This document shows positions 48,800-59,400 of a stretch of DNA of 64,000 nt, in pieces (positions within the stretch are counted from its first letter, which is position 1; every line of letters begins with the position of its first letter). The DNA comes from Pseudisothecium myosuroides (lineage: Eukaryota; Streptophyta; Bryopsida; Hypnales; Lembophyllaceae). A program made the translations under genes and the position numbers. The stretch spans positions 15,934,001 through 15,998,000 of the forward strand of contig OX637293.1 of NCBI GenBank assembly GCA_951799445.1, written 5' to 3'. Under the pieces are notes generated by a model. It was not told the origin of the DNA. It ran no database searches and saw only the letters and a list, made by a program, of their open reading frames with translations.

Positions 48800-49860
48800 G
48801 TATATAGGCTCTGGATGTTGGTGGACACTTATTTCTTTTGTATAGCATTTGTAATCATTATTTGGATTAATAATCACCTGTAATTAAGAAATTACAGGAC
48901 ACGTATCCGAATTCATGAACGGGATACAGGCGCGCTATATGTCGGCTGCCAGCCGACACTGTAGTCCATTTATGTATATAGGCGGGCAACTGACATGGAG
49001 AATTCGGGCACGGACACTATAAGCAAGTTCCTCTGGATGTTGTAGGCGCAGGCGCTGAATCGCCACTGCGCAGCCTCTGCTACACGTAATGAAGCGCTCT
49101 CGCAGACAGGTCTCGAACCTACGCGGGATCACGTCACTACGTGTAACAGAGGTTGTGCAGTGGAGGTACAACGCTTACGTCCAAACATTGGACGAACGTG
49201 CTTACAGGGTTGTGCAATCAACGGAGACTCGGAGGAGGCAGTGGAGCACGGAACGTCTACGCGCGCACGGTGTCGGCTGCCAGCCGACATAGATGCACAT
49301 GTAGGCATTTAGGAGGGATATATAGATGGACACCTTTTCTCTATCAGAGACATTTGTAACCATCATTTTGATGTAGAATCAACTGTAATAAAGGGAATTC
49401 AGGACGCACATCCGGATTCAAGACATGGATGTCAGGCGCGCTCGGACCGTTCGAATGCTTCCTTCTAAAGTTGAATCGTTCGGGCACGGATACTGTGAGC
49501 GAGTTCCCGGGGAGGATGCAGGCACAGGTGATGAATCTCCACGCAACAATTTGTGCTATACATAATGAAAGGGTTCCGCAGACGGATGTACTTCGCGGGA
49601 TATTTTCGAAATCAGGTGGAATCCGGTCACTGTGTATAGCACAGATTGTTCGGTGGAGGTACACCGCCTGCGCCTCAAACAGCCAAAGGAACTTGCTTAC
49701 AGGATTCGGTACGAAACGAGGACTCGCGGAGGATGCTTTCGAACGCGTCGATAGCGTCAGACGGACGGACATGTCAACTTTTTATTCATATCATACGTCT
49801 GGAGTCAAGGAGTGCTGCTTGGGGTTCAGATTGATTTTCGGTTCACGCAAACATGTCGGC
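48800..49860 (+). repeat. Right subterminal tandem units (about 510 bp) with internal hairpins
   Basis: Two consecutive units share, in order, TGGACAC, ATTTGTAA(T/C)CAT, an ATTCAGGAC-like step, GGCGCGCT, a CACGGA(C/T)ACT block, and a palindrome copy near the end (49269 and 49854). Each unit holds an inverted repeat: CTCTGCTACACGTA at about 49074 with TACGTGTAACAGAG at about 49139, and TGTGCTATACATAATG at about 49551 with a GTGTATAGCACA counterpart at about 49632. Large hairpin-bearing subterminal repeats are common at DNA-transposon ends. Confidence 0.6.
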
Positions 49861-50153
49861 TGCCGGCCGACATCAGATGTGCATGCCTTGTGTGCTCTTC
49901 AATCCTGTCAACTATTATTGGGGCGTCTCGTTACTGGTCTCATGTGGGATCTGACGGGTATAAAATACTCATTGTCGCAATGGGATTTCAAGTGGGACAC
50001 GCAGGGGGGCTTCAAAAGGGTCAATGCAGGTAGGAAGGCCATGGTTGACGCACGGGATTCTCATACATGTCATAGAAATGGTAGCAGTTGTTTGGTGGGG
50101 GGAGGTATGCGGAAATTACCTACGGGGATGGAGATGTTCTGGTACAGAACATC

Positions 50154-50245
50154 TGTGGTATCGGCTGACGGCCGACATCTTTCGAATGGGTAGAAATGGA
50201 TCGGAATCGTATTTCGAAGGATGTCGGCCGTCAGCCGATACCACA
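50154..50245. repeat. 33-bp inverted repeat near the right end of the transposon
   Basis: The arms 50154-50186 and 50213-50245 are complementary with one mismatch, with a 26-base spacer. Each arm contains one variant palindrome copy (CGGCTGACGGCCGA and its complement), so two diverged copies face each other exactly. Confidence 0.85.
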
Positions 50246-50739
50246 ATAGCAATGCTCACTTCACATGATTCACTGTCGTTATCTACTCTTGCTTCAATTC
50301 AACATGCACTGACCTCGTCGCGTTTCAGGATTATAGGAATTCCGAACGAGGGGCTAATGGAGTTCAGTTCAGTTATCGGCTGACAGCTGATACTTATTAT
50401 ACAGGCTACTTAGCTGATTTCTTTCATTCAATTGGCACGAACAAAAATACCGGATTGCCTAGCGAATATTCCCTCCACCCGGAAATGATTCTCTACAATT
50501 ATAATGTTTTGGTCACACTATTTCATTGAGGGAATTCTGGAACCATGCATTTGCTATGGTCATGTCACTCCATTTGCTAGGCGTGTTTTCTTCAAGTCTG
50601 CTTCGTTCAGTTACGTTCAATGACATTGGAAGTCAGAATTCGGGATTCGGCTGTTTCGGCTGCCGGCCGAGTGATTTCTGGACTGTGGATTTGTCCAGAA
50701 TTAGTTAAATATGAGATGCACGCTCCGTGTAGAGGTTGC

Positions 50740-51257
50740 GGCCCCGGATACGCAACTCATGTATTATATGCAGGGGTCATCGGCATTAAAACAGCTTAGA
50801 GGATGGCTTTTGTAAAAATCATAAAAAATTAAAAGGACCAAAAAGTTAGGTGAAGATCAAATTTTATTTATTTTTAAATGTAAAAAATGTTGGATTGTAT
50901 ACATATTAGAAAAAAACTCACAATATATATGAAGAATTGAAAAACATATGCATAGTTTTAAAATTCCATACAAGAAGTTTCCTCCAATTAAAATTAATTT
51001 TTTATTTAAAATCTCAAAAGTTGTGTAGCTTGTCGCATGATACATGTATAAAAAAAACTCATATAATTAGTTTTTTAATGCTATTATTGTCCTCAAAAAA
51101 ATATTCATTTCATGTATATGATTACATTTTGAATTCCTTGTCAAAAAGGCTATAAGAATTTTCTATGTCAAAGTAAATTATAACTTTTGAAATTGGACTA
51201 AAATGCATTGTAAGTGATTATAATTAAGGTCATATAATATGGAAGTTGCGTACCTGG
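50740..51257. mobile_element. AT-rich MITE (518 bp) beside the large transposon
   Basis: Inverted ends GGCCCCGGATACGCAACT (left) and AGTTGCGTACCTGG (right) are flanked by GGTTGC at 50734-50739 and 51258-51263. The duplicate locus has an uninterrupted GGTTGCAA at about 63018, so this is a second insertion in copy 1, only about 25 bp from the right end of the large element. The superfamily is not assigned. Confidence 0.65.
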
Positions 51258-52554
51258 GGTTGCAACCAATGTCAGTCCTTCAAACACGTCAAACTCTTGT
51301 TCCATTCTTTGGAAGGGATCATAGATGGACATGGAGCAACTTGGAGAAGAACTACTTTACAAATTGCATTGTGTAGTAGTTGCAAGAAACCTTTGCTGTT
51401 TTTGGCTCAGAACAGCTTGAATATTGAAGTATTGTGACTTTTGGAATAATTTTTTTTAAATAAAATAAAATTTGAGTAATTTATAAAGCATTCAAAATAG
51501 CATGTGTGTGAAAATTCAAGCCTACAAAAAATATGTCTAAAAGTTATGCACAAAAAAAGAATGATGAAAAATGCAAAATAGTAGATACTTTGGAATTTGA
51601 TTTTTAGATAATAGTAAAATATTCAAAAAAATAAACAAAAGAAATCCATTTTTCTAACTTGAAAATGCTTCTTTTTAACCATTTGCATTTTTAGAGGAAA
51701 AAAATTGTGTTCTCTACATGTCCACAGAGATAGTGCACTTTGGGCACATAAGGAAGGTGGACACTTTATTATTTAAAAAAAAATTCTTCATAGACTTGTA
51801 TAACCTTAGTAGAAGTCCTTGCATCCCAATCTTGACCTTCAAATTTGCATTTTGTAGTCAGAAACAATACTAAACCCCCCCAAAATGGCCATGGTAGACA
51901 TCTGATAGTGGGGTCAATTTTAAAATAATAAACTAATTTTAAATAAAAAAGATTACTCAAATCTACAACTACCACACGTACCTTCATTTCAAATTTAATA
52001 GAAAACAGACATATGACGCAAAAGTTATGAGCAAAAAAACCACCTATCCAAGGTCAAGGGGACAAAAAAAAAGGACAAGTGTTTCTTGCAACAACCTTGT
52101 GTGCTTAGTTAGTAGACCATGTACAGTCATTTTCAAGGTTACACATATAATTTCACATGTATTCATTCATGATTTTGATGTTGTTATGCTCAACAATAAA
52201 TAGGTATCTCCTTCAATTTCTTTCTTATTGCAACTTTGTTTTTCCAAAATCATGTAAATTGCCATTCTTCGTTTCTTGTAGGCATTGAAGGCAACGACTT
52301 AGAAGTGTACTAATATATATAGAGTACTACATTTGAATATATTTGATCACAGTTTTCTTCATATGAGCTTAAGAAATACATCACTGATAATTCCAAGAAG
52401 TTTAAATTGCTATTGTCTCCATTTTTCAAAAGCTCAATCATACTATTTCAAGTTCATTTGCAAATTCATTTGCAATCATTCACTCAGAACTTGTTACTCC
52501 GTACTTTTCAACCCTGGAGCGCCATTTGTAATAACCATTCAAAGACCACTATGA

Positions 52555-52648
52555 GGTCATATGGTGACACTTCAATAGACACCTATTTGACTGAAATAAA
52601 GGGTCATATGGTGACAATTCAATAGACACCCATTTGACTGAAATAAAG
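52555..52648 (+). repeat. 47-bp tandem duplication upstream of the CHS-family gene
   Basis: Two adjacent units starting GGTCATATGGTGACA and ending TTTGACTGAAATAAAG differ at only two positions. They lie about 450 bp upstream of the TATA box and contain CATATG. Confidence 0.85.
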
Positions 52649-53011
52649 GGACAAACAGTATCCAGTAGTCCTGGTAATGGCACAAGAGTCTCTGCCGCCG
52701 TGGAACACAGCCAATAAAGAAGTCATCACACTTTGAAGAGAACAACAGAGAACGGAAGAATTTCAAACAGATGTCAACAACAAGGGAAGCAGGAGTTGAC
52801 ATTCTAATATTCTAATAAGGAATAGGCAGCTAAGGCATGACCTGGTGTTCACTACGCTGACCTCCTTTATCCATTTTTTCCTGGTGGACCAATTCCTTGC
52901 CGTTTTCTCCACAGAACTCGTCACCAAGACTTCCCAACAGCATTCCACGCTCTTCCGATCCTCAACACGTTTCGACGCAGAGTCTCACTCCGCGTTGCTC
53001 TCCCCACGCAC

Positions 53012-53018
53012 TATAAAG
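53012..53018 (+). promoter_or_regulatory. TATA box of the CHS-family gene
   Basis: TATAAAG in a GC-richer context (CACGCACTATAAAGAGCC) lies 286 bp before the start codon. This predicts a TSS near 53045 and a leader of about 250 bases. Confidence 0.6.
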
Positions 53019-53297
53019 AGCCTGAAACCCTGCATCCAATTCTCACAACAGCAAACATCAATCCCCAGCATTCCAGCAACTTACTGGGGATCACACTGGA
53101 CCAAACGTTTCGTAGAATTCTCTAGTCCAACCTAGTGACAGACAGTGGCCTTGGATTCGATTCCAAGTTACAAAGAGCCCGCTCATTTGGATTGGATCTA
53201 TTGAATCACAGAAAATTCGACTTCCAGACGTAAGGGAGACTTGGAACGCGAGTAGCACGCACTTCCCACTTCGGTTCGAAGGAGCGAACTCGTCGCT

Positions 53298-54755
53298 ATG
53301 GCTTCCCAGACGGCGGTGAGCGCTGTGCTCCCCAGGGGACAGCCTCGTGCGGATGGGCCAGCGTGCGTGTTGGGCATCGGCACTGCCGTGCCTCCCACGG
53401 AGTTTCTGCAATCGGAGTACCCGGATTTCTTCTTCAACATCACCAACTGCGGCGAGAAGGAGGCGCTCAAGGCCAAGTTCAAGCGCATCTGTAAGTGACC
53501 ATCTCGAGCCACACATGAATGAATTAATTCACTTCAGATGTCTGAATACTCATTCCGGCCCACCTGACTTAATTGCTTGCCGATGAATCCCATGATGAAG
53601 TAGTTCAATGTGGATGAAAGATTGGAGGGAGTTTGAGTTCTGATGCAAGCTGCGTTTCGTAGTCTATCCAATTTGATTTGAGTCGAAGAAAGTTATATAT
53701 GCTGTACTTGTGGTGCTTTGAAGTAAATTGACGTGATATGTGTGTGATCCCATTCCACAGGCGACAAGTCGGGCATCCGGAAGCGCCACCTGTTCTTGAC
53801 GGAGGAGGTGCTGAAGGCCAACCCCGGCATCTGCACGTACATGGAGCCCTCCCTGAACGCACGCCACGACATCGTGGTGGTGCAGGTGCCCAAGCTCGCA
53901 GCCGAGGCCGCGCTTAAGGCCATCAAGGAGTGGGGTGGCCGCAAGTCCGACATCACGCACATCGTCTTCGCCACCACCAGTGGCGTGAACATGCCCGGCG
54001 CCGACCACGCGCTGGCCAAGCTGCTGGGCCTCAAGCCCACCGTGAAGCGCGTCATGATGTACCAAACCGGCTGCTTCGGCGGCGGCTCGGTGTTGCGCGT
54101 GGCCAAGGACTTGGCCGAGAACAACAAGAACGCGCGCGTGCTGGCCGTGTGCAGCGAGGTGACGGCCGTGACCTACCGGGCCCCGAGCGAGAACCACTTG
54201 GACGGGCTGGTGGGCTCGGCGCTCTTCGGGGATGGCGCGGGAGTGTACGTGGTCGGGTCGGACCCCAAGCCGCAAGTGGAGAAGGCTTTGTTCGAGGTCC
54301 ACTGGGCCGGAGAAACCATCTTGCCCGAAAGTGATGGCGCCATTGACGGCCATCTCACGGAAGCAGGGCTCATCTTCCATTTGATGAAGGACGTGCCCGG
54401 GCTGATCTCGAAGAACATCGAGAAGATTCTGACGGAGGCGCGCAAGTGCGTGGGCTCCCCTGCGTGGAACGAGATGTTCTGGGCCGTGCACCCAGGAGGC
54501 CCCGCTATTCTGAACCAGGTGGAGGCCAAGCTGCAGCTCTCCAAGGACAAGATGCAGGGCAGCCGCGACGTGCTGCTGGAGTACGGCAACATGTCGAGCT
54601 CGTCGGTGTTGTTCGTGTTGGACCAGATTCGGCAGAGGTCGTTGAAGATGGGTTCTTCCACGCTCGGGGAGGGCAGCGACTTCGGATTCTTCATCGGCTT
54701 CGGACCGGGCCTCACGCTCGAGGTGCTGGTGCTCCGGGCTGCAGCCAATCAATAG
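53298..54755 (+). CDS. CHS: Type III polyketide synthase, chalcone synthase family
   Basis: Two exons, 53298-53490 and 53761-54755, give 395 aa. The intron splits the Cys codon of KRIC/DKSGI, the conserved intron position of plant CHS genes. Catalytic residues are present: Cys in YQTGCFGG, Phe in SALFGDGA, His in [12 protein letters not shown], Asn in [11 protein letters not shown], and the GFGPGLT C-terminal signature. Pocket positions known from alfalfa CHS (Thr132, Ser133, Thr194, Thr197, Gly256, Phe265, Ser338) appear retained (ATTSG, SEVTAVT, IDGHL, LIFHL, NMS). CHS condenses p-coumaroyl-CoA with three malonyl-CoA to naringenin chalcone. [13 protein letters not shown] departs from the usual VTFR(G/A)PSDTHLDS, so another starter specificity is possible. 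It lies between two PAL genes that supply the upstream step. Confidence 0.93.
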
Positions 54756-56489
54756 GCGAGGTCACGACGGGTTACTTCAAATTTTGGTGAATTGTTCATG
54801 CGAATTCTTCATTTTGTTTGCTGATTATATCAGTGTACGACAGGTTTACAAAGGTCCAAATTGGATCAATAGTCTTCATAGTTAGGTAGGTCCATTCATG
54901 AGTTGCATTGGTTGCAACCTGATTAATTCATGTTCAGCTGTGCATTGTGATTTCCAATTGAAATCCGCAGCCAGCAGGAGAATTTGATACAAACAGATCA
55001 TTCAATGAGTTTCCCCAATGTTACAGTTTACCATTTGCACCGAGCTCATCAATTGCATTATTTTAAAGGCTGTCGCTTGCTTTGCTATTGATCATGCCAT
55101 GGAGTCTTAAATAATGCAGTCGGTTGGAGAGTGGGAGCACAAGAGTGGAATCCCAAGCAACGTTATTTACAGTTTGAACATTGCAGACGATTCCGATCGA
55201 TTCCCACTGTCGTTTCTACTGAGCTTCAGGATTGCTTTTAGGTTTTCAGAGCTTATGTACGAGTGAAGCGCGTGTTTCAGAAGTTGGAGTTGTTAGATGG
55301 CGAGCATCCGCAAAAGGTATTTGAGTGTCAGTCCATGGGGGGTGTATACTGTAGATCACCGATAAAGAGACACTCAATCATCATTGTTCATCTAACTTAC
55401 ACAGCAAACCAAATCCTAAACAAACTCAAATAACAAACCATACACCTTCAACAGACCTCAAAACACCAGAAGCGAAAAGTTCAGATTATTACGTCCAGAA
55501 TGAGCCTTCTCTCAAATTACAAATATATGTAGTCAATCATGTTAGACTGTTGAAGAGATGCCGCAGACTGACGATCAATAAAGCCTTCAATTCTCTTGTT
55601 CCTTCGTTTGCACCATATCAATGTTAAGGAAACAATTGAGAAAAGTGTGTGATTTTCCTATTATTACTGATAGCAAATGGATAATTCATTCGTGGCTCAT
55701 AGTTTCATACATCCTCTCAGATCTTCCCAGACATTGTCCAATGCTAGTGCTCTTACAACGAAATTACCCCATTTTCCAAAATGAAACAAAAAACAATCCT
55801 GCAATTGAGCTAAGGGATTAGCTATCTTGCAGTTATCATTGAAGAGTGATCTCACCCGAGAGCAGTAGTTATAATAATCTTGGATGAACCAAAAGGAAAT
55901 CCATTTCCCGATAATGACAAAATACAAACCCTGGAAGCGAAAACACTGCAGCCCATACCCTGAAGTGTGGGACTGGAGGGAAGAGAACCGACACTATGCA
56001 AGGTTCCCTCCTCAAAGTCTCTACACACACAATGTAGCCGTTTGAAGAACACAAGATTTCTAACGCACAAGAGGCAACACCAAAAACCCGCCATAGCCAG
56101 CACCTTCTGCTTGGAGAGGTTCATCTCGATGTCTGAGCCTGGACAACCTTGATAGACAGACGATGGCTAGCTTAGAAGTGATGTAAACACTAATCTGTAG
56201 TCCAAGCACCGAGTAAGTGAAATAGCTGTGATGGAATTAGATCCATACTGAAGCTGAAAACTGCGATCAGTGCATTGAATTTAGGTCGTTGAATCTGCAG
56301 GCGGTTCTTGTCAATTCCGATGAAGTACTGAAAGAATTCAAGTAAGTAAATGAGCGCAGGTCGTCAAATCTGAGATAAAATGTTAGGGGACAGAGGCATT
56401 GAATTGGAAGACAGCGTGGTTATTTATGGCACCGCTAGCTGCAAGTATTTGCCTTCGAATTCAAACCTGGTATATAACTTAGCATCATC
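54756..56489. other. Intergenic DNA between the CHS-family gene and duplication copy 2
   Basis: The first few hundred bases are CHS 3' UTR and flank. Open frames at 55852-56124 and nearby have no recognised domain. No mobile element was identified. Confidence 0.45.
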
Positions 56490-59400
56490 AACACCTGATC
56501 AATTGCGCAATTGTGCAGGAAATGGCTATGTGGATTCCTCTGTTTCATGTTGACAGTTGATATTCAGATTGTGAAAGAAAACGTGAGCATGTGAGCAGGA
56601 CGGCAGATGTCGATTCTTGTCAATTTCCAGTCCATCAGACCAGAATTTAATTTATCCCTGGCCAGCGTTCTTTTCTGTCGGTTTATTTGAAGATGCAAGT
56701 TCTTTTCTCGTGTTCCAGTATCGAACGTGGGAAGGTTATTCCGACGAAACTGGTCAACTGTAAAAACCAACTCCTCAGAACTACTTCAATCGGGAGACGC
56801 AAACGAATGGAAATTCCGATGACAACCACGGTAAAACTCGAAGAACCTCATGAACTGTAAATGTAGACGCCCATTGTGACGTCCAAAGAATGTTATAAAA
56901 TGCTCAAGCACGGTCCAATGTGGAATCCAGTGCTCATCAAATGTACACGCGGAGTCACAACTAGTGACTCGAAAATTGTGTGTCGATGACTAATCCGACT
57001 AGGAGTGAAAGAATCTCTACTGACGGGAATGTACAGTGCCTATGAGACTAACGGCCGGAACGAACGAACGAAATCCTTGTTATCTAGAGGAAATGACAAG
57101 GGGAATGGGCCAGGAGCGCCAGTCCATCCTTGCACGCACCGCAAAAGAGGTCGAATCAGCTTCCCCTCCGACATCGCCTCGAACACTTTCTGAATTTCAG
57201 TCCCGGGAGACACAGTTCGCAAGCCGGACAGCAATTGCGTCCCGAGCTCCGACCTCACGAATTGGTACAGCGGGTACGTCCTGCAAGACTCAATCCTGTT
57301 GGGCACCGCCGAAAGGCCCTTCTTGTCATAAGCTTCCCGCACCAACGGCACCACCATGCGCAGCCGCTCTTGCACTTGGGCCTCGAAGACGGGGATCTGC
57401 TCGAACACGGAGCGGGAGGCGTCTTTGAGGGCGTGGCTGACCAGCACGCCTCGCAGCTTCTCCATCAACGGGTACGTGTCGGAGGACGCGTCGTCGATGT
57501 ACGAGAACACGGGCTGACGCTCCACCACCAGCAGGAGGTCCTTCTCGCAGAACCGCGACGGCAGCAGGGCGCCGTCCTGGCCCATGAACAGCGTCTTCTT
57601 CGCCGCCTGCAACACCACTTGCTTCACGGCGGACTGCATGGTCTCCTCCACATGGCGGAGGTCGATGGCTTGGCACAGTCCCACCAGGAAGGTCGAGCTC
57701 ATGAGCTTGAGAATCTCCACGGCCTCCTCCGTCTTGCGCGCGGACACCAAGCCCAGCGAATTCACGTCCTGGTTGTGCTGCTCCGCGCTCTGGACGTGGG
57801 TGGTGACGGGGTTGGCGAGGTAGTTGAGCTCGGAGAGGTACGACGCCATGGCGATCTCGGCGCCCTTCATGCCGTAGTCCAGGCTGGGGTTGGGCCCCCC
57901 GCTCAAGTTGGAAGGCAGGCCGTTGTTGTAGTAGTCGTTCACGAGCTCGGAAAACTGCGCAAACATGAGCTTGCCGATGGCCGCCACCGCCAGGCGCATG
58001 TTGTCCATGGAGACGCCGATGGGTGTACCTTGGAAGTTGCCCCCGTGCAGCGCGATCCCCCTTGCGGCGTCGATGATGGGGTTGTCATTCACGGAGTTGA
58101 TCTCACGCTCGATGGCGTGTGTGGCGGTGCGGATGACCTCGATCTGGGGACCCAGCCACTGGGGCGAAGTGCGAAGCGCATATCGATCCTGCTTGGGCTT
58201 CTTCAAGGGATCGGTCTCGTTGATCTTGGCCGCGGCTTTCATGAAGTCGCTCCCGTCCAACAACCACTCCATCACCGCTGCAGCTTCCATCTGGCCCGGG
58301 TGATGCTTCAGCTTGTGCGTCAAAGGGTCGGCGAATTCGGGCTTCCCTTGCATCACTTCACAGAACAGGGCGGATAAAACTTCCGCAAGCAGCGCCAGCA
58401 CGTTGGCATCGAAGCACACCGTGGAGGCCAATGCCGACCCGACGGCCGTCCCATTCACCAGCGCAAGACCCTCCTTGGGCTGCAGCTCGAACGGCTTCTC
58501 TACTCCCGCCATCCTCAGCCCCTCCAATGCCGAAACCTCCCGGCCATCTGGAGTGCAAGCTCTTGAGTTGGGTCGGCCAGTGAGTAGCCCCGCAATGTAA
58601 GACAACGGCACCAAATCCCCAGAAGCGGTGACCGTCCCACGCAACGGCAGCTTGGGCGTGACGTGCGCGTTCAGCAGCTTCTCCATGGCCTCCAGAATCT
58701 CCCAACGGATCCCGGAGTAGCCTTGCATCAAGGTGTTGGTGCGCACCAGCATGGCAGCGCGTGTGGTCTCCGCGGGCAGCGAGTGACCCTTCACCACCAC
58801 TCCTGCATTCAGAAAGCGAATGAGCTCGCGCTGCAGCTCCACGCCCTGCTGCGTGCGGCGATGGGAGGTGGCGCCGAATCCCGTGGTCACTCCGTAGATG
58901 TCCCCGCCGTTCATGATCTTCGTGAGCACCCAGTTGGAGGACTCGTCCACTCTGGCCTTGGCGTTGGCCGCGTCCAGCACCACCGCCACGTCGGGCCGGC
59001 GTGCGATGGCCGTGACTTGTCCTACCGTGAGATTGACGCCCTCGATCGCAACTTCGGTCGAGTCGAAGTACGTCGCCACCATCTGCTTGATTTCATCCAG
59101 ATGATTCCCTTGCAACTTGGCGGCCGTCTTCGCCCAGTTGAGCGGATCTGCTCGGGAAACATCTTCTTTTAAAGCATTGTTGCAGAAGCTGGGGGATGTC
59201 GTCGTTTTCTTCAAGGCGGGCTCGGATCCCGCATTGATGTAGCTCTGGGACGACGCCATGAGGTCGAATTCCACAGCTGCCATTGTGTATATATCTGCGA
59301 GCTCCCAGGTGGTCTCAGCAATCAATCGAGGATCTAGTTGTCCCCTGAATTCAGCGCTTCACTCAACTGCAAGCAAAGTTCTTAATTCAACTACTCCTTC

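Larger units (their letters stand above)
37945..50671. repeat. About 30 copies of a 19-bp palindrome, TRTCGGCTG-S-CAGCCGAYA
   Basis: Copies start near 37945, 38208, 38393, 38480, 40586, 40687, 41975, 42329, 42753, 42849, 43027, 43205, 43451, 43528, 43605, 43714, 43751, 44698, 45315, 45382, 46806, 47785, 48766, 48940, 49269, 49854, 50158, 50222, 50373 and 50654. Some are degenerate at one or two positions. The arms are 9 bp with one central base pair. On the plus strand the centre is G in the left copies (37945-43528, and 43714) and C in the right copies (43605, 43751 onward); the copy at 38208 and those at 50158, 50222 and 50373 are too altered to assign cleanly. None is found outside the transposon. 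Confidence 0.93.
37594..50715. mobile_element. 13.1-kb DNA transposon with divergent transposase-like and ParB/methylase/FCP1-like genes
   Basis: The left terminus at 37598-37622 begins CATATTTAACTAATTATGGA; the reverse complement of the right terminus (50689-50713) begins CATATTTAACTAATTCTGGA, giving about 25 bp with one mismatch. ATGCAC flanks the element on both sides (37588-37593 and 50716-50721). The duplicate locus has ATGTGT at 63000-63005, and the bases that follow align without gaps to the sequence right of the element, as expected of the empty target. The coding DNA is much more GC-rich than the AT-rich surroundings. Cargo: a minus-strand gene (38519-42685), a plus-strand gene (43405-48728), and about 30 copies of a 19-bp palindrome. 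The superfamily is not one I can name; DUF7869-bearing proteins are the closest family for the minus-strand gene. Confidence 0.9.
51258..53297. other. Right remainder of duplication copy 1 and CHS upstream region
   Basis: 51264-52090 is colinear with 63024-63900 (for example GACAAGTGTTTCTTGCAA against GGCAAGTGTTTCTTGCAA). After that the sequence is the upstream region of the CHS-family gene, with no other gene seen. Confidence 0.6.

Noticed and set aside
37945..50671. CRISPR-like array
   Set aside because: Repeats are dispersed at irregular distances through genes and introns of a eukaryotic transposon; there are no uniform spacers or cas genes.
53664..54752. 362-codon minus-strand frame opposite the CHS-family gene
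   Set aside because: Antisense shadow of a GC-rich exon with no independent features.
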